Assembly (NCBI GenBank): GCA_030762895.1
Contig: CM061064.1
Span: forward strand, 237,614,586-237,678,585
Source: Sophora flavescens
Taxonomy: Eukaryota; Streptophyta; Magnoliopsida; Fabales; Fabaceae
Reading direction: 5' to 3'
DNA length: 64,000 nt
Both the position numbers and the translations under genes were made by a program. Each line of letters begins with the position of its first letter. The first letter of the stretch is position 1. The notes under the pieces are model-generated. The model saw nothing but the letters and a program-made list of their open reading frames with translations, was not told where the DNA came from and did not search any database. This document shows, piece by piece, positions 1 to 10,116 of the stretch.

Positions 1-50
1 GCCTCCAATGCAGCAACCTTCGCTTCCATAGCCTTCTCCTTTGGTGGCAT
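1..50 (-). CDS. N-terminus of a retrotransposon gag (partial)
   Basis: Reading the minus strand from the ATG at 50-48 gives MPPKEKAMEAKVAALEA before the window ends. A short charged opening of this type, placed just downstream of a primer-binding site and an LTR, is typical of plant LTR-retrotransposon gag proteins. Lineage cannot be assigned from 17 residues. The rest lies left of the window. Confidence 0.5.
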   Translation of the reverse strand, partial: MPPKEKAMEAKVAALE

Positions 51-87
51 TCACCCACTAAAATCTCCTTGCTCCGCTGATCCCTTC

Positions 88-110
88 TTCGAATCCGGCA
101 GGTTGGACCA
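88..110 (-). promoter_or_regulatory. Primer-binding site complementary to tRNA-Tyr
   Basis: On the plus strand these 23 bases read like the 3' end of a tRNA: a T-arm end TTCGAATCC, then GGCAGGTTGGA and CCA. From memory this is the 3' end of plant tRNA-Tyr with one difference. On the minus strand it is therefore a primer site beginning TGGTCC, three bases after the CA end of the LTR at 114-460 and upstream of the gag start at 50. It is not a tRNA gene, because no D-arm or anticodon arm precedes it. Confidence 0.6.
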
Positions 111-113
111 GTT

Positions 114-460
114 TGTTACGTACCAGTAGCTAGCATTAGAATTCTAAGCAAACAAAGAATGAAAAGGAATGCTAAGGTATGTATTATTTGCTGTATTAGG
201 GAAATTTACAGAGGGAATACTCCTTCTGCCACAGAGCACTGCTTCTATAGAGAGCTAGAGCTCTCTATCCATAACAAACTAATGATTACTGACAAAGATA
301 TCTCACTCTACGCACTCCCCTTCCTAATAACAGAAAGTGATTGTTACCCCCCCCCCCCCCCCACCCCACTATCCTTCTCTCTCTGCCAGCAAGGCACTCA
401 ATTCAGCTTGCCTCTTGCCTCTCCTAGTATAAACTCTCCACACTTTGGGCCCATCTGACA
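114..460 (-). repeat. 5' LTR of minus-strand element J
   Basis: The segment begins TGTTACG and ends CTGACA on the plus strand, so read on the minus strand it starts TG and ends CA, next to the primer site at 88-110. Length is 347 bp. It holds a 16-base C run at 347-362. The outer border rests only on the TG/CA rule because no second LTR copy is in the window. Confidence 0.5.
347..362. repeat. Poly-C run (C16)
   Basis: Sixteen consecutive C residues followed by ACCCC, inside the LTR of element J. On the minus strand this is a G run able to form a G-quadruplex. Its length is likely to be polymorphic or misassembled. Confidence 0.9.
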
Positions 461-592
461 TTTGGGTTACCAACTGCATATTTGGGTCACGAATCAGATT
501 TTGGCCCCTAACAGTTAATGCCAGCTGGAACCATTATTACCATTATTTTGTCACATGTTTATTGTGTTTATTATTTATATATAGGTTATAGC

Positions 593-797
593 TGTCATAT
601 TAAATAGAATGTAAGAGTCAGAATATTCTAGGCTAAATTCTAGGACAAAGTCTCCTATAATCTCTCATGTAATTGTAAATGATTTGATTATTGTCTATTT
701 AAGATGGAAAGACCACATAGAGCCGTACAGTTTTCCAAAGCATTCTTCTTGAATCTTATCATGCCATCTTATATGATCTTTGACATGGTATCAGAGT
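593..797 (+). repeat. Short copia-like LTR with tRNA-Met primer site
   Basis: A 193-bp TG...CA segment (TGTCATATT to TTTGACA, 593-785) is followed at once by TGGTATCAGAG (786-796), the usual plant primer site complementary to initiator tRNA-Met. A TATTTAAG promoter-like sequence lies inside. A short GC-rich stretch ending in CGCGTGAGGGTGG follows to about 855, then sequence of the neighbouring pseudogene. No gag-pol follows, so this is a TRIM-like or truncated Ty1/copia remnant. Positions 461-592 hold nothing I recognise. Confidence 0.6.
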
Positions 798-969
798 CAT
801 ATTTTGAAGGTAATGTGGGAATTGGACCCAGGCCCACGCTGCGCGTGAGGGTGGCTATTGAAGTTGCATTTGTGTCCCACATTGCCAAGGTTCTTGGGCT
901 GTGCAATGCTTATATATGCTTGGGCACCCTCATCCTTTGAGCTAGCTTTTGGGAGTGAGATCCAAGCAT

Positions 970-1719
970 ATTTAACATCAATGGCTTGCTCAATACTGCT
1001 TATGACTTTGGTCTCACTATTGTTCTCTTCTTCCAATTCAATAAAATTGAAGGAGGAGAAACAATTGTGGCGCAATGTAGACCGAAAGACCTCATATTTT
1101 AGAAAACATTTTATGTATCCATTAAGAATGGAAACTACTGCTTGGACTGCAACTTCATCGAAATCAAGACTAGAAGCCAGTAGCATGGTACGATCCTGAT
1201 TTTTATTGCTTCTATCTTCCAAGTTTTTGCTACTAGATCTAGTGTATGAACTTCTGTTATTCATCTAACCCACCTTTGCATTAGACACTTTGTTTGAATA
1301 AATATTTTTAACTTTGTTATCTTCTTGCCCACTACCTCAGTGATCTCATACCTTGGCATGTATTCTGATAAATTGCTATCAATTCCTTGCCTAAACTTGT
1401 ACTACTAGAAGGTTTCTGCTCGGTTTCATTCTTGAACCGTCCATCCATTTTGTCTCTTATAAAAAGACTATCCCCTGTCCTCCTATTCTTAGCAGTATCC
1501 CTTTTCAATGGTCCACTTCTAGCCTGAAATTGTGTGGCATCAGACTTTGTTCTCTATGTTTTAATTCTTTCACTTGACACAAAGTCTTCCTTTCTGCTCT
1601 TCCAAAGAGTAAGGTGGCTCAGTTGAAGCATCGTAGTGGAAGGAAGATCTCGACCTTGTCTCTTTTCTCCTTCCTTTGAACCCTTCCTCTGCAAGAAGCT
1701 CCTACGAAGATGAAGCCAT
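970..1719 (-). pseudogene. LIN-like U-box E3 ligase, first-exon relic
   Basis: On the minus strand an ATG at 1719 opens MASSS, then a stop (1704-1702), then ELLAEEGFKGRR. This resembles, from memory, the conserved start of plant LIN/CERBERUS-like proteins (U-box E3 ubiquitin ligases). After a run of stops and frame changes the frame reopens at 1264 and contains DEVAVQAVVSILNGYIKCFL and LRHNCFSSFNFIELEEE, which match my memory of the N-terminal helical region of the same family. A possible donor (GAT|GTTAAA) ends the homology near 983. The minus-strand frame stays open to 797, but that part reads intron and copia sequence. The premature stops make it a pseudogene. It points away from the second LIN-like relic at 7840-9014, so the two may be remains of a head-to-head pair or of one rearranged gene. 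Family assignment is from memory, not a search. Confidence 0.5.
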
Positions 1720-2293
1720 TGATATGATGTCCCCTCAAAAAGTTGGTCCTCTCACAACAAAAGGTTAGTCCAAATTAAAGGGAAATTGATTTCCTCAAAT
1801 TGTAACCTTTCCTTCTGGCAAATAAAACTCATCAAATATCAGAAACATTCAAAAGGCTTAACTATGATGCTGAATACCAGATGAGGATAAGAAACATCAA
1901 CTTTGGAATGGAAATGAAAAGTTATAAAGAAAATAGAATAATCTTGACAACCTTACTAGCTTTAAAATAAGTTCAAATTGTATGATAGATGATTTTCTAG
2001 GTAAACTGAAAGAAATATATCAGATTACCCAAAATAACTAAACATTTTTTTATAAGATAAAATAACTAAACATTAAAACATGACATCATATCTTATTATT
2101 TGATTGCAACAAAGTATCAAAAAGAGATTTTACCTTAGATTTTTTTTTAATGATACTTTTGGTTTAAGCACCATAAGAATCAAACTTGTTCAATAAGCAT
2201 TTTGCACCACCAAGTCTAGCTCTAGCAATATTAAAACGTTGTATGCTTGTAACACTAAAAAAAGAACAGCAATGTTATTTGCACAGCCGGTTG
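1720..2293. other. AT-rich stretch without recognisable genes
   Basis: I see no convincing reading frame, repeat border or RNA gene here. Base composition is AT-rich and similar to the flanking intergenic sequence. Confidence 0.6.
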
Positions 2294-3069
2294 GGACACC
2301 CGGGTGCGACACCTGCACTGTGCAATGCGCTACAACACACTGTAGACCTCTTTTTTCCTTTTTTCTTTTTTTAATATTTAGTTTTTTTAAGTACTAATAT
2401 TTTTTTGTTAATGAGTACAAATATTTGGTTAATCACGTACAAATATCTGGTTAATTCACTTTATTATATGGTTAATGGGTCATCTTAAAGCTTGCAATAA
2501 TTTTCCACACAAATTACCCATATAATGAACTAAATTAACCAGATATTTACACGTGATTGACCAAATATTTACATGGTGGTGGGAAATGATTGTAAGCTTT
2601 AGGATGACCCATTAACCATATAATGAACTGAATTAACCACATATTTGCACGTGATTAACCATATATTTACATGTTTGTAGAAAGTAATTGTAAGCTTCAG
2701 GATGACCTATTAACCATATAATGAACTGAATTAACCAAATATTTGCACGTGATTAACCAAATATTTACATGGTTGTGGAAAATGATTGTATGCTTCAGGA
2801 TGACCCATTAACCATATAATGAACTGAATTAACTATATATTTACATGGGATTAACCAAATATTTATATGGTTGTGGAAAATGATTGTAAGTTTCAAGATG
2901 ACCCATTAACCATATAATGAATTGAATTAACAAAATATTTACACGTAATTAACCAAAAAAGTTAGTATTCAAAAAAGCTAAATTTTAATTTTTTTAAAAA
3001 AAGTCAATGCTTAAAAAAAAAGTAGCACTACAGTGCGCGCTATAGTACATGTGTCGCTGGTGGGTGTTC
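2294..3069. mobile_element. Foldback element with 98-bp tandem units
   Basis: The ends are imperfect inverted repeats of about 50 bp: GACACCCGGGTGCGACACCTG on the left and, on the complementary strand of the right end, GAACACCCACCAGCGACACATG. Both contain GCGCTAC/GCGCAC-type motifs. Inside, a unit with AACCATATAATGAACTGAAT recurs at 2614, 2712, 2810 and 2908, exactly 98 bp apart. An inverted copy of the same unit lies at 2395-2500, so much of the element can fold on itself. No transposase frame is present. It looks like a non-autonomous foldback or Mutator-like DNA element. I could not identify a clean target-site duplication. Confidence 0.6.
2505..2960. repeat. Tandem repeat, period 98 bp, about 4.6 copies
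   Basis: The phrase AACCATATAATGAACTGAAT starts at 2614, 2712, 2810 and 2908 with small substitutions. Each unit also carries an ATATTTACACGTGATTAACC-like phrase and a GTAAGCTTCAGGATGACC-like phrase. The array lies inside the foldback element. Confidence 0.85.
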
Positions 3070-3481
3070 AAAAAACATTTCTAAAAAAAAACAGTTGTGT
3101 TATTTGGACACTGTATATATTTATCCCTATCTCTCACTTACTTTTTATTTTCTTATATACACACATTCCAAAAATACATAAAAAAACAAACGAACATCGT
3201 ATGGTGTCCCTAATTAGTTGTTCAAAAAACTTTTATGAAGGCCATAATATAAATTAAAAGAGTTTAAATAAGTTGGTAAGAAGAAACAAACAGAAAATAG
3301 AGTGAAGAACAACAATTGGCAACGAGGGAACGCACAAAAGTTCATTTGACAAGTGAGAGAGGACAAAATGAGAAGTTTTTTGGAACAAGCGAACATGTCC
3401 TTCATTTGAATGTTTCAAGGACTGTTGTCACTTGTCACTGTCTTTAATTCTTATATATACCTTTCTTTTTGTATTTGCAGT
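3070..3481. other. Intergenic stretch without recognisable genes
   Basis: No supported feature. Short A-rich runs and no plausible coding frame. Confidence 0.5.
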
Positions 3482-4124
3482 TATGGGTGATTGCGATTCG
3501 GTTTGGATCGGTTTTGAGACAAAAAGTCATCCGATCTAAAGATAAAAAGAGCATGTGGTTCGATTCGGTTTGGATGGCTTCCTTAAAAAAATCCGATCTG
3601 ATCCAATTAAACGGGAATTGGATCGGTTCGGTTAATTCAGTTTTTAAAAACACATCATTACATATTTATATTACATCAAAAAGTTATGATTACAAGCTAA
3701 ATTGAACAAAATCTTAAACTTGTATATGCTTGTTTATATATTCATGTAATAACATTTCATAAACTATGTACAAAATAAATAAATACCATCATCAACTAGT
3801 TCCATAACATATTTTTTTAATTTTGAAACTTAGAAATAGTTAAAAAAAATTATGTCAAATCAAACTAGTAAGTATTATTAGGAAAAAAATCCAACAAATA
3901 AAAAATCAATAATATAAAAAATAAAATAAATTTATATTTAATTTTATATATGAGGTTTGATTTGGAATGGTTCGGTTTAAGAAAATGAATCCAAAATCCG
4001 ATCCAATCGGTTTTCACAAAACAAGAACCAAAAAAATCCAATAGACATCAGTTTTGTTCAGTTTTCGATTTTTTTAATCGGTTTTCCATTTTCTTTTGGA
4101 CTGTTTTGGATATGAACACCCCTA
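3482..4124. mobile_element. hAT-like miniature element (MITE)
   Basis: The left end reads TATGGGTGATTGCGATTCGG and the complement of the right end reads TAGGGGTGTTCATATCC, fitting the TAGGGGTG-type ends of plant hAT miniature elements. Subterminal direct and inverted CGGTTTGGATCGG/CCGATC motifs recur near both ends, as expected for hAT transposase sites. The 643-bp body is AT-rich without a coding frame. The expected 8-bp target duplication is not clean (TTTGCAGT and TTTACTGG). Confidence 0.45.
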
Positions 4125-5289
4125 TTTACTGGGCATTTCGTTGCTTTGGTTTGGAGTCTCAAAATCATATCCGTAGTCACATGCTAATATACCAATTGTA
4201 GTAATATTGTAATAGAATATTATTAAGCATTGTTGTCTCTAAGGTTCCACATGGAAACATCAAGCACTCGGAAACTATGTTAAAATATTACCATTGATTG
4301 TTTGCCATGTTAATTTTAAAATTGCTGATTAAGTAGGCCCTGCAATATAATATACACAAGATAATATATTTAAACAAGAAACCAACGTCATGGTTAACAA
4401 AAAAAAACCAATGTAGTATTGATCGAGTAAAACCAACTTGTCCCAATAAAGAGAAAAATCTGGAGAACTCGAGTTCAAATTCTTGTATAGTCGCTTTCCA
4501 TTGGGAAGCTGAGAACCAAGGAATTAGCTGAATTTCCACACACATACTTTAGGCCAATGCGAAGCCCAGGGTAAGCAACCAAGCACGAATACAAAAGATA
4601 TGTTTTGGTACACCAAGGGTATCTCTATAGCTGAAGACTAATATATTTTGAAGTGTAGAGATTACCAAAGTAGATTTTACCGCTTCCAACAAAACGTTTT
4701 CCAGACACATGATAAGAATCAAACTCCTGATAGCATAATTAAGGAATTCAAAAACCTAGTTATCTACAACTATGTTGGGCCTTGTTGGCTACAAAAGATA
4801 ATAAAATAACGATAAGCAACCGTGCCTTAAATCTTTGTTTGCTATAACTAATTATAGGAACTGGAACTAAAATTACATAATTATAAAGCATACATTATAT
4901 ATAGTCCCTAAACTAAATCAAAATGAAAACATAAAAAGGGCAAATTTTGATATCCTTCTATATAACAAGGATATTTAATTTTCCAGGCCTAAATATAATT
5001 GTCCCAATATTACAATTCATCAATTCCCTAGGTTTCTCATCTAATACTAAGCATGAAAGAAACCATAGACACCATAACCTTTGGACATTGAGTTACCAAA
5101 ATAATAGGCCACAAGACAATGAACTCTACACCAGTAGGAAGCCAAGGGTTCTATGGGGAACTAAGATACACCATCTTCACTCTGCTGCATGATAATCATC
5201 TATAGTTTGTTTCACTGCATGAACTATAGTTGCGACTCAAAATGAAATCATCTCTGGACGGCCTGTCGTTAGCCTATCCCCAGGTATTC
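4125..5289. other. Unassigned AT-rich sequence
   Basis: No gene, RNA or repeat border that I can support. The right part adjoins the H-family LTR and may be its far end or internal sequence, which cannot be decided because the other H copy is cut at the corresponding point. Confidence 0.5.
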
Positions 5290-5741
5290 TCCCTCCGAGG
5301 CATAGACCCCACTCGATCATGTTTCAGGTCCACTCGACCATGTTTTAGGTCACCCCCTAGTGCCCTAACCGCTCATCATAATCTCATAGATAACCTCAAA
5401 ATAATCTCATCTCATCAATCTCATCCTCATGTCACGATAATCATCTCGGTTAGGCACTATGATCACATATCAAATGCAATTCCCAATAAATCCTCATTTC
5501 TCAACATAACTTGTAACTTACTCAACCCTAAGCGCAATCATAACACTCATCATATCATCACAATCATCATCATGTTATCCAAAATCATCATGTCATAATA
5601 TCATTTCCAAATAATAAATGCCAATAATAATAATAATAATAAGTATAACCACTTTCAAAATTAATTACAACACTCATGACATCATACATCAAGTACCAAG
5701 TTCAAATCAACCAGTCAAACAGGCAATCATCACATAATAAA

Positions 5742-5808
<67 letters not shown>

Positions 5809-7097
5809 CGTAACAACGATAAATTCACAATTTCTATATCATCATCGGTACCACTGAGTAGTCCCCAATGTGGTATAGACATTGTCCGTTACTCGCTCTC
5901 ATGTAGGGTTTGGGTCGCCCCACGCCATTATCTAATTAAATGTAACCGCGCCATTTCCGACGTTAAATAGTTCCTTTCCCCACCTGGGATGTCTTAGGCT
6001 AGCTATGGAGCAACGAAACGAACCCCCTCTCAACCTCTTAGTTGCTGCCACGTAAAGAACTAAGGCCTCTGGGTCTCCAAAAACTCACCTGAACACATCA
6101 TTGTCACGCATACGTTACAGGGAATCCTAATCTGAAAACGGAATCGAAAACTGATAGACGGATTTAAAGATAACCTCAATACCATCGCCGATGGCATTTC
6201 GGCATAAAAAGAACATAGGCTTACCTTAGCCTAATCAAGAAAAGAAAGTTAGGATAATGAAGTAGACGTCGCGAGGATTACCATGGTATAATCGGTTTCT
6301 CGATAGGATGAACGGATTGCTCGAAATCAAGATCAGAACTTTCACTCTCCTTACATCCTCTCTCTCTAACTCTTTGCTCTATCTCTCTTTTGAGTTAAAT
6401 TGGTGAGAGAAAACAAATAAAAGAACCAAGGCTGCAAATTCTTCACGATGAAGAAGTGTCACTTAGCACATAATTGGTGACTCACCAAGGCTAGCCATTA
6501 GGCTTAAAGGTGGCGTTAATTTTTTAAAAAAAGGAAAGGCAGAAATGACTTTACCAAATTGGCAAGCAGGTGCATGGCTAACTTATGATCAAAGGATGAA
6601 ATATATCATGAGGAATTGCATGAGGAGGAGGTGGCGTCCCCAAAACCCATGCAGCCAACTTTTCCAAGGTGGAGGTGTCTTCCATGTATAAAATCGTGAG
6701 CTACTTGCTCATATATAAAAATTATTTTAGTTAATTTAATTAGGTTAAAACTTGTAACTAGGGTATAATTAATTAAGGCTAGTGCAAATTAATTATGATG
6801 AGTAAATTTATTATACTTATATAACTTTGATTAAGATCTATATCTATGTCTAATTATATTTTAACTTTGTTAATGATAAACCACCTTAATTAAGGATTTA
6901 AATTGACGTGCTTCCAATTAGGGGATTTTGACTTGCTTGCTTGAGGTGCTTGCGTAATGAAAATTTTGAGTTTCTTAAATTTTATTTTGAACTTGCATAT
7001 GTGTTTGGATTCTTAAATAAATTTAGATTTATCTAACCCTCATTCCCATCTAAATAAAATATCTAATTTTCTTATTCACGAAAGATAGGATGTTACA
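5290..7097 (-). repeat. H-family LTR, inverted copy
   Basis: Read on the minus strand from 7097 it begins TGTAACATCCTATCTTTCGTG, the same start as the plus-strand copy at 11878. The two match in order over about 1.8-2 kb, including a CGAGAAACCAATTATACC block and the paired ACATGGTCGAGTGGACCTG phrase near the far end. The TGTAACATCC start is typical of Ty3/gypsy LTRs. An (AT)n microsatellite lies at 5744-5805. The left border is uncertain because the homologous copy is cut at 13874 by element B. Confidence 0.75.
5744..5805. repeat. (AT)n microsatellite
   Basis: About 30 uninterrupted AT dinucleotides. It replaces the (ATT)n tract found at the matching position of the other H copy. Confidence 0.95.
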
Positions 7098-7839
7098 CAT
7101 CCTGTAAGTAATTTCTCTTTTCTATCTATTTTTTTGGGTAAGCAAATTACAAAAGAATGAAGTGTTGGTACTGTTAAATTATGTCCAGTTTAAAAACAAC
7201 TAATGAAGTGGTTAATTAAGTCAATAAATGATTATCTATTACCACTGTTTGAACATGGTTGACCATTTTGTTCTAAACTGAAATTAGTTTTACCAAAAAA
7301 AATTTTTTAACTATTTTTCAGTCTTTTGTTTTCCTTTTTTGTTTGATCTGCATTATGTATTGGTTGACTCTTTTCCCCCATTCTACAACATCAATCAAAC
7401 ATGTAAGAGTGAATAAAAAGTGATTTTCCTACTTCAAATTAATTACCTTAGTCCTTTTCAACACATGATGCGTGAAGTTTGCATTGTACCAACATAGAAT
7501 GAGTTAAAACATATATATTAACATCTCAAGAAGGACTGGCGCATTGGAGGTTCTTATCAATCACATTCCTTCTTTAGTATGTACTTGATCTTTGCAGTCT
7601 TTATCTCTCTATGAAATATATTTAGCAACTCAATATTTTATCTTGAATAAAATTATGTTTGGAGTCATATAGTTTGAGCTATTGAGCTGAGAATCACAAT
7701 AAATAACTTGCATCATATGTTTTGATTTTCTGGAATGTTATCTTTATGCTTGAAGTTGTATGTTTGTATTTTTTTTTTCTATTCTTCTCTTGCTCTACCT
7801 CTTGTATATTTTCACATTTTCAATAATATTTGACAGCAG
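7098..7839. other. Intron-like AT-rich stretch before the LIN-like exons
   Basis: A donor-like CCT|GTAAGT occurs at 7102-7109 directly beside the H LTR, then T-rich sequence leads to the acceptor at 7838-7839. This may be the intron upstream of the LIN-like exons. No coding frame is seen. Confidence 0.4.
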
Positions 7840-9014
7840 AAAGGAACTTCAATGACAACTGTACAAGAATTGAAAAGAAAAGAATCTTAGCGATGGCATT
7901 ACTAACTCTTTCTTCATCCAAACTAATTTAAACAGCCACATAGTTGATGCTGTTCCACATGTAAAATCAAGTATTCTGAGTAATGTAAGAAAATATGTTT
8001 TAGAAATGTGAAACATACAAAACTCGTTCCATCCCAGTTGCTCTACTGTGTTCACGATCCAATTAGATACAATGTTTTCATTTCTGCGATGTTTATGTAC
8101 ACTTGATTATTTGCTTTTTCTTTTATGACAAGCCAAAAATATATTGATAAGAGTACAAGGGGGTAATGAAACCCATATACAAAGAGAAACAAGGGCTAGG
8201 AATACAATGTAAGTAAGATACTACCCCCAGTTAATTATCTGCTATTATTAATAGTTCATTCTGTTACATATTTTTGATCACCTTCTTTGATCTTTCATCT
8301 TTCATGTGCAGCTAAATATGATAAGCTCTGATCTCGAAGGTGAGAAATATAATCTGTTATATTAATGTACCTACCTTCTGGTATCATATTTTATTAGATA
8401 TTGGATTTTCAAGCATTCCACAGGAATTTATCTGTCCTCTTACTGGAAATGTCTTTGAGGAACCAGTCACCCTAGAGACTGGTCAAACCTTTGAAAGAGA
8501 AGCCATAAAGGCATCGTTTGAAAAGGGAAACAAAACATGTCCAGTAACAAGGAAATGCCTTAGAATGTGCGGCCATGCCACTTACCAACCTTATTTTAAA
8601 GCATTTGATTGATAATTGGAAGTCAGAACATTTTAATCACCTTCTGGATTTTGCTTCTCATGCAGTGGAAAATTCAAAGGAACTTAAGTTGAAAAATAGG
8701 GATGAGACTGCTATTTTCAAGTTAAAGAGTCTTCTCTCCTCTTTGATTGAAGAGGAAAAATCAGCTTAGGCCAAGCATCTCTTCTCTTTTGGAGGTCTAT
8801 CATTTCTTTTTAGGAGGTTTGAATTGGGAAATATGGTTGAAAAATCTAATGTGGTGGCACTCTTGCTATATTGTATTGAAGTAGATTCCGGTTGTATATA
8901 TCAGATAGCAAGTAGTATTAACAGAAAATGTCTTCTTGAACTTCTTCACAGCAAGAAGGTTATCCTAATAACTAATGCAATATTATTGATTACTGATCTT
9001 TTGTCCATGAAGAG
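7840..9014 (+). pseudogene. LIN-like U-box E3 ubiquitin ligase pseudogene (3 exons)
   Basis: Three exons join in frame with canonical borders: 7840-7984 (AT|GTAAGA), 8312-8339 (CAG|...AAG|GTGAGA) and 8398-9014 (TAG|...AG|GTCAGT). Exon 3 opens with a U-box: IPQEFICPLTGNVFEEPVTL and ETGQTFEREAIK, followed by TCPVT. U-boxes recruit E2 enzymes for ubiquitin transfer. A helical region follows (LILKHLIDNWKSEHF, KSNVVALLLYCIEVDSGCIY) resembling plant LIN-like proteins. Breaks: two TGA codons in exon 1 (7853, 7871), one extra base near 8559, and TAG at 8767-8769. After each break the family sequence continues in the expected frame, so these are mutations and not a wrong gene model. Downstream exons are lost at the copia insertion (9090). 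It cannot encode a full protein. LIN assignment is from memory of the family. Confidence 0.75.
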
Positions 9015-9089
9015 GTCAGTGTTCATCTAATTTTGGTATTCAATTTCATAATAGCCCCTTTGATCTTATTCTACTTTAGTGTTACTTAT

Positions 9090-9303
9090 TGATCATACTT
9101 GAATATAAAACTGAATACTTCATTGTATTGATAATGAAAAGGACTACAAGATATATATACACTTCACTATGCACTTGATTCCTAGAATAATAAAAGTCTA
9201 TGCCATGTCCTAGGAGAAATATACAATGAACATATGAATACAATGGATGGGACTCCACAGTCCACTTAATTCCACCGTCCACATATATTAATTATATTTA
9301 ACA
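9090..9303 (-). repeat. copia 3' LTR (minus strand)
   Basis: On the minus strand the LTR starts TGTTAAATATAATT at 9303, directly after a purine tract (CTTGAGGGGGAG, complement of 9304-9315) that fits a polypurine tract. The far end TGATCATAC on the plus strand gives a CA end near 9090. Length is about 214 bp. Confidence 0.65.
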
Positions 9304-10035
9304 CTCCCCCTCAAGCTATCTGATGCAACCAGCTTGTCACATATGTATGCTATTCTAGGACCGCATAAAGACTTAGTCATCATATCTGCAAGTTGATCTG
9401 TAGTACCTACAAAGGAAGTCTTGATGATGCTTGAGAGGATATTTTTTCAGATGAAGTGACAATCAACTTCTATATGCGTGGTCCTTTCATGGAAGATAGG
9501 ATTTGAAGAAAGATACAACGCTGATTGGTTATCACAAGCAAATTTCATAGGACCTATCTCACAAAACTTCAACTCTTGGAGCAAATATTTTAACCATAGG
9601 AGTTCACGAGTAGTATTAGCCAAAGCACGATACTCTGCTTCTGTGCTTGATCTTGCTACAACAGTCTGCTTCTTACTTTTCCATTAAATCAGATTACCTC
9701 CAATAAGCACACAGTAGCCTGAAGTGGATCTCCTATCACTAGCATCGCCTGCCCAATCTGTATATGTATACCCAATGATATTAGTATGACCCATGTCCAT
9801 ATAAACAATCCTTTTTCCAGGTGATCCCTTGATATATCTTAGGATCCAGACAACTGCATTCCAATGACTGTCACATCGTGAGTTGAGAAACTGACTTACA
9901 ACACTGACTGGAAAAACAATGTCTGGTCGAGTCATGGTGAGATAATTTAACTTCCCAACTAATCTTCTATATCTGCCTGGGTCAGGATAGGGCTCCCCCT
10001 CATTAGGTAGAAGCTCCGTGATTTTTCCCAAAAAC
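9304..10035 (-). pseudogene. Ty1/copia pol fragment (RT end and RNase H)
   Basis: Minus-strand reading gives GRYRRLVGKLNYLTMTRPDI, then WAGDASDRRSTSGYC, then a TAA stop (about 9684) and RSSTEAEYRALANTTREL followed by DNQSAL and ERTTHIEVDCHFI. These are the connection and RNase H segments near the end of Ty1/copia pol. After them come the polypurine tract and the LTR at 9090-9303. The frame has at least one stop and the upstream RT, integrase and gag are missing: near 10035 the homology ends abruptly. It lies inside the intron after LIN-like exon 3. Confidence 0.8.
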
Positions 10036-10116
10036 TGGGATTTTTGATTGTTTGGTTTTGTTTCTCTAATTAGGTACATGATGTCTGGTTAATTAATGGA
10101 GTGGGCCATGTAGTTG

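Noticed and set aside
88..110. Possible tRNA-Tyr gene fragment on the plus strand
   Set aside because: Only the 3' part of a tRNA including CCA is present. CCA is not encoded in plant nuclear tRNA genes, and the context (LTR end and gag start on the minus strand) shows a primer-binding site.
3033..3257. Plus-strand frame across the foldback end
   Set aside because: It crosses a repeat border and an A-rich stretch and shows no domain.
5230..5598. Plus-strand frame of 122 codons
   Set aside because: It lies across the inverted H LTR and is not conserved as a frame in the other H copy.
9478..9687. Plus-strand frame of 69 codons
   Set aside because: It is the antisense of the copia RNase H, which reads correctly on the minus strand.
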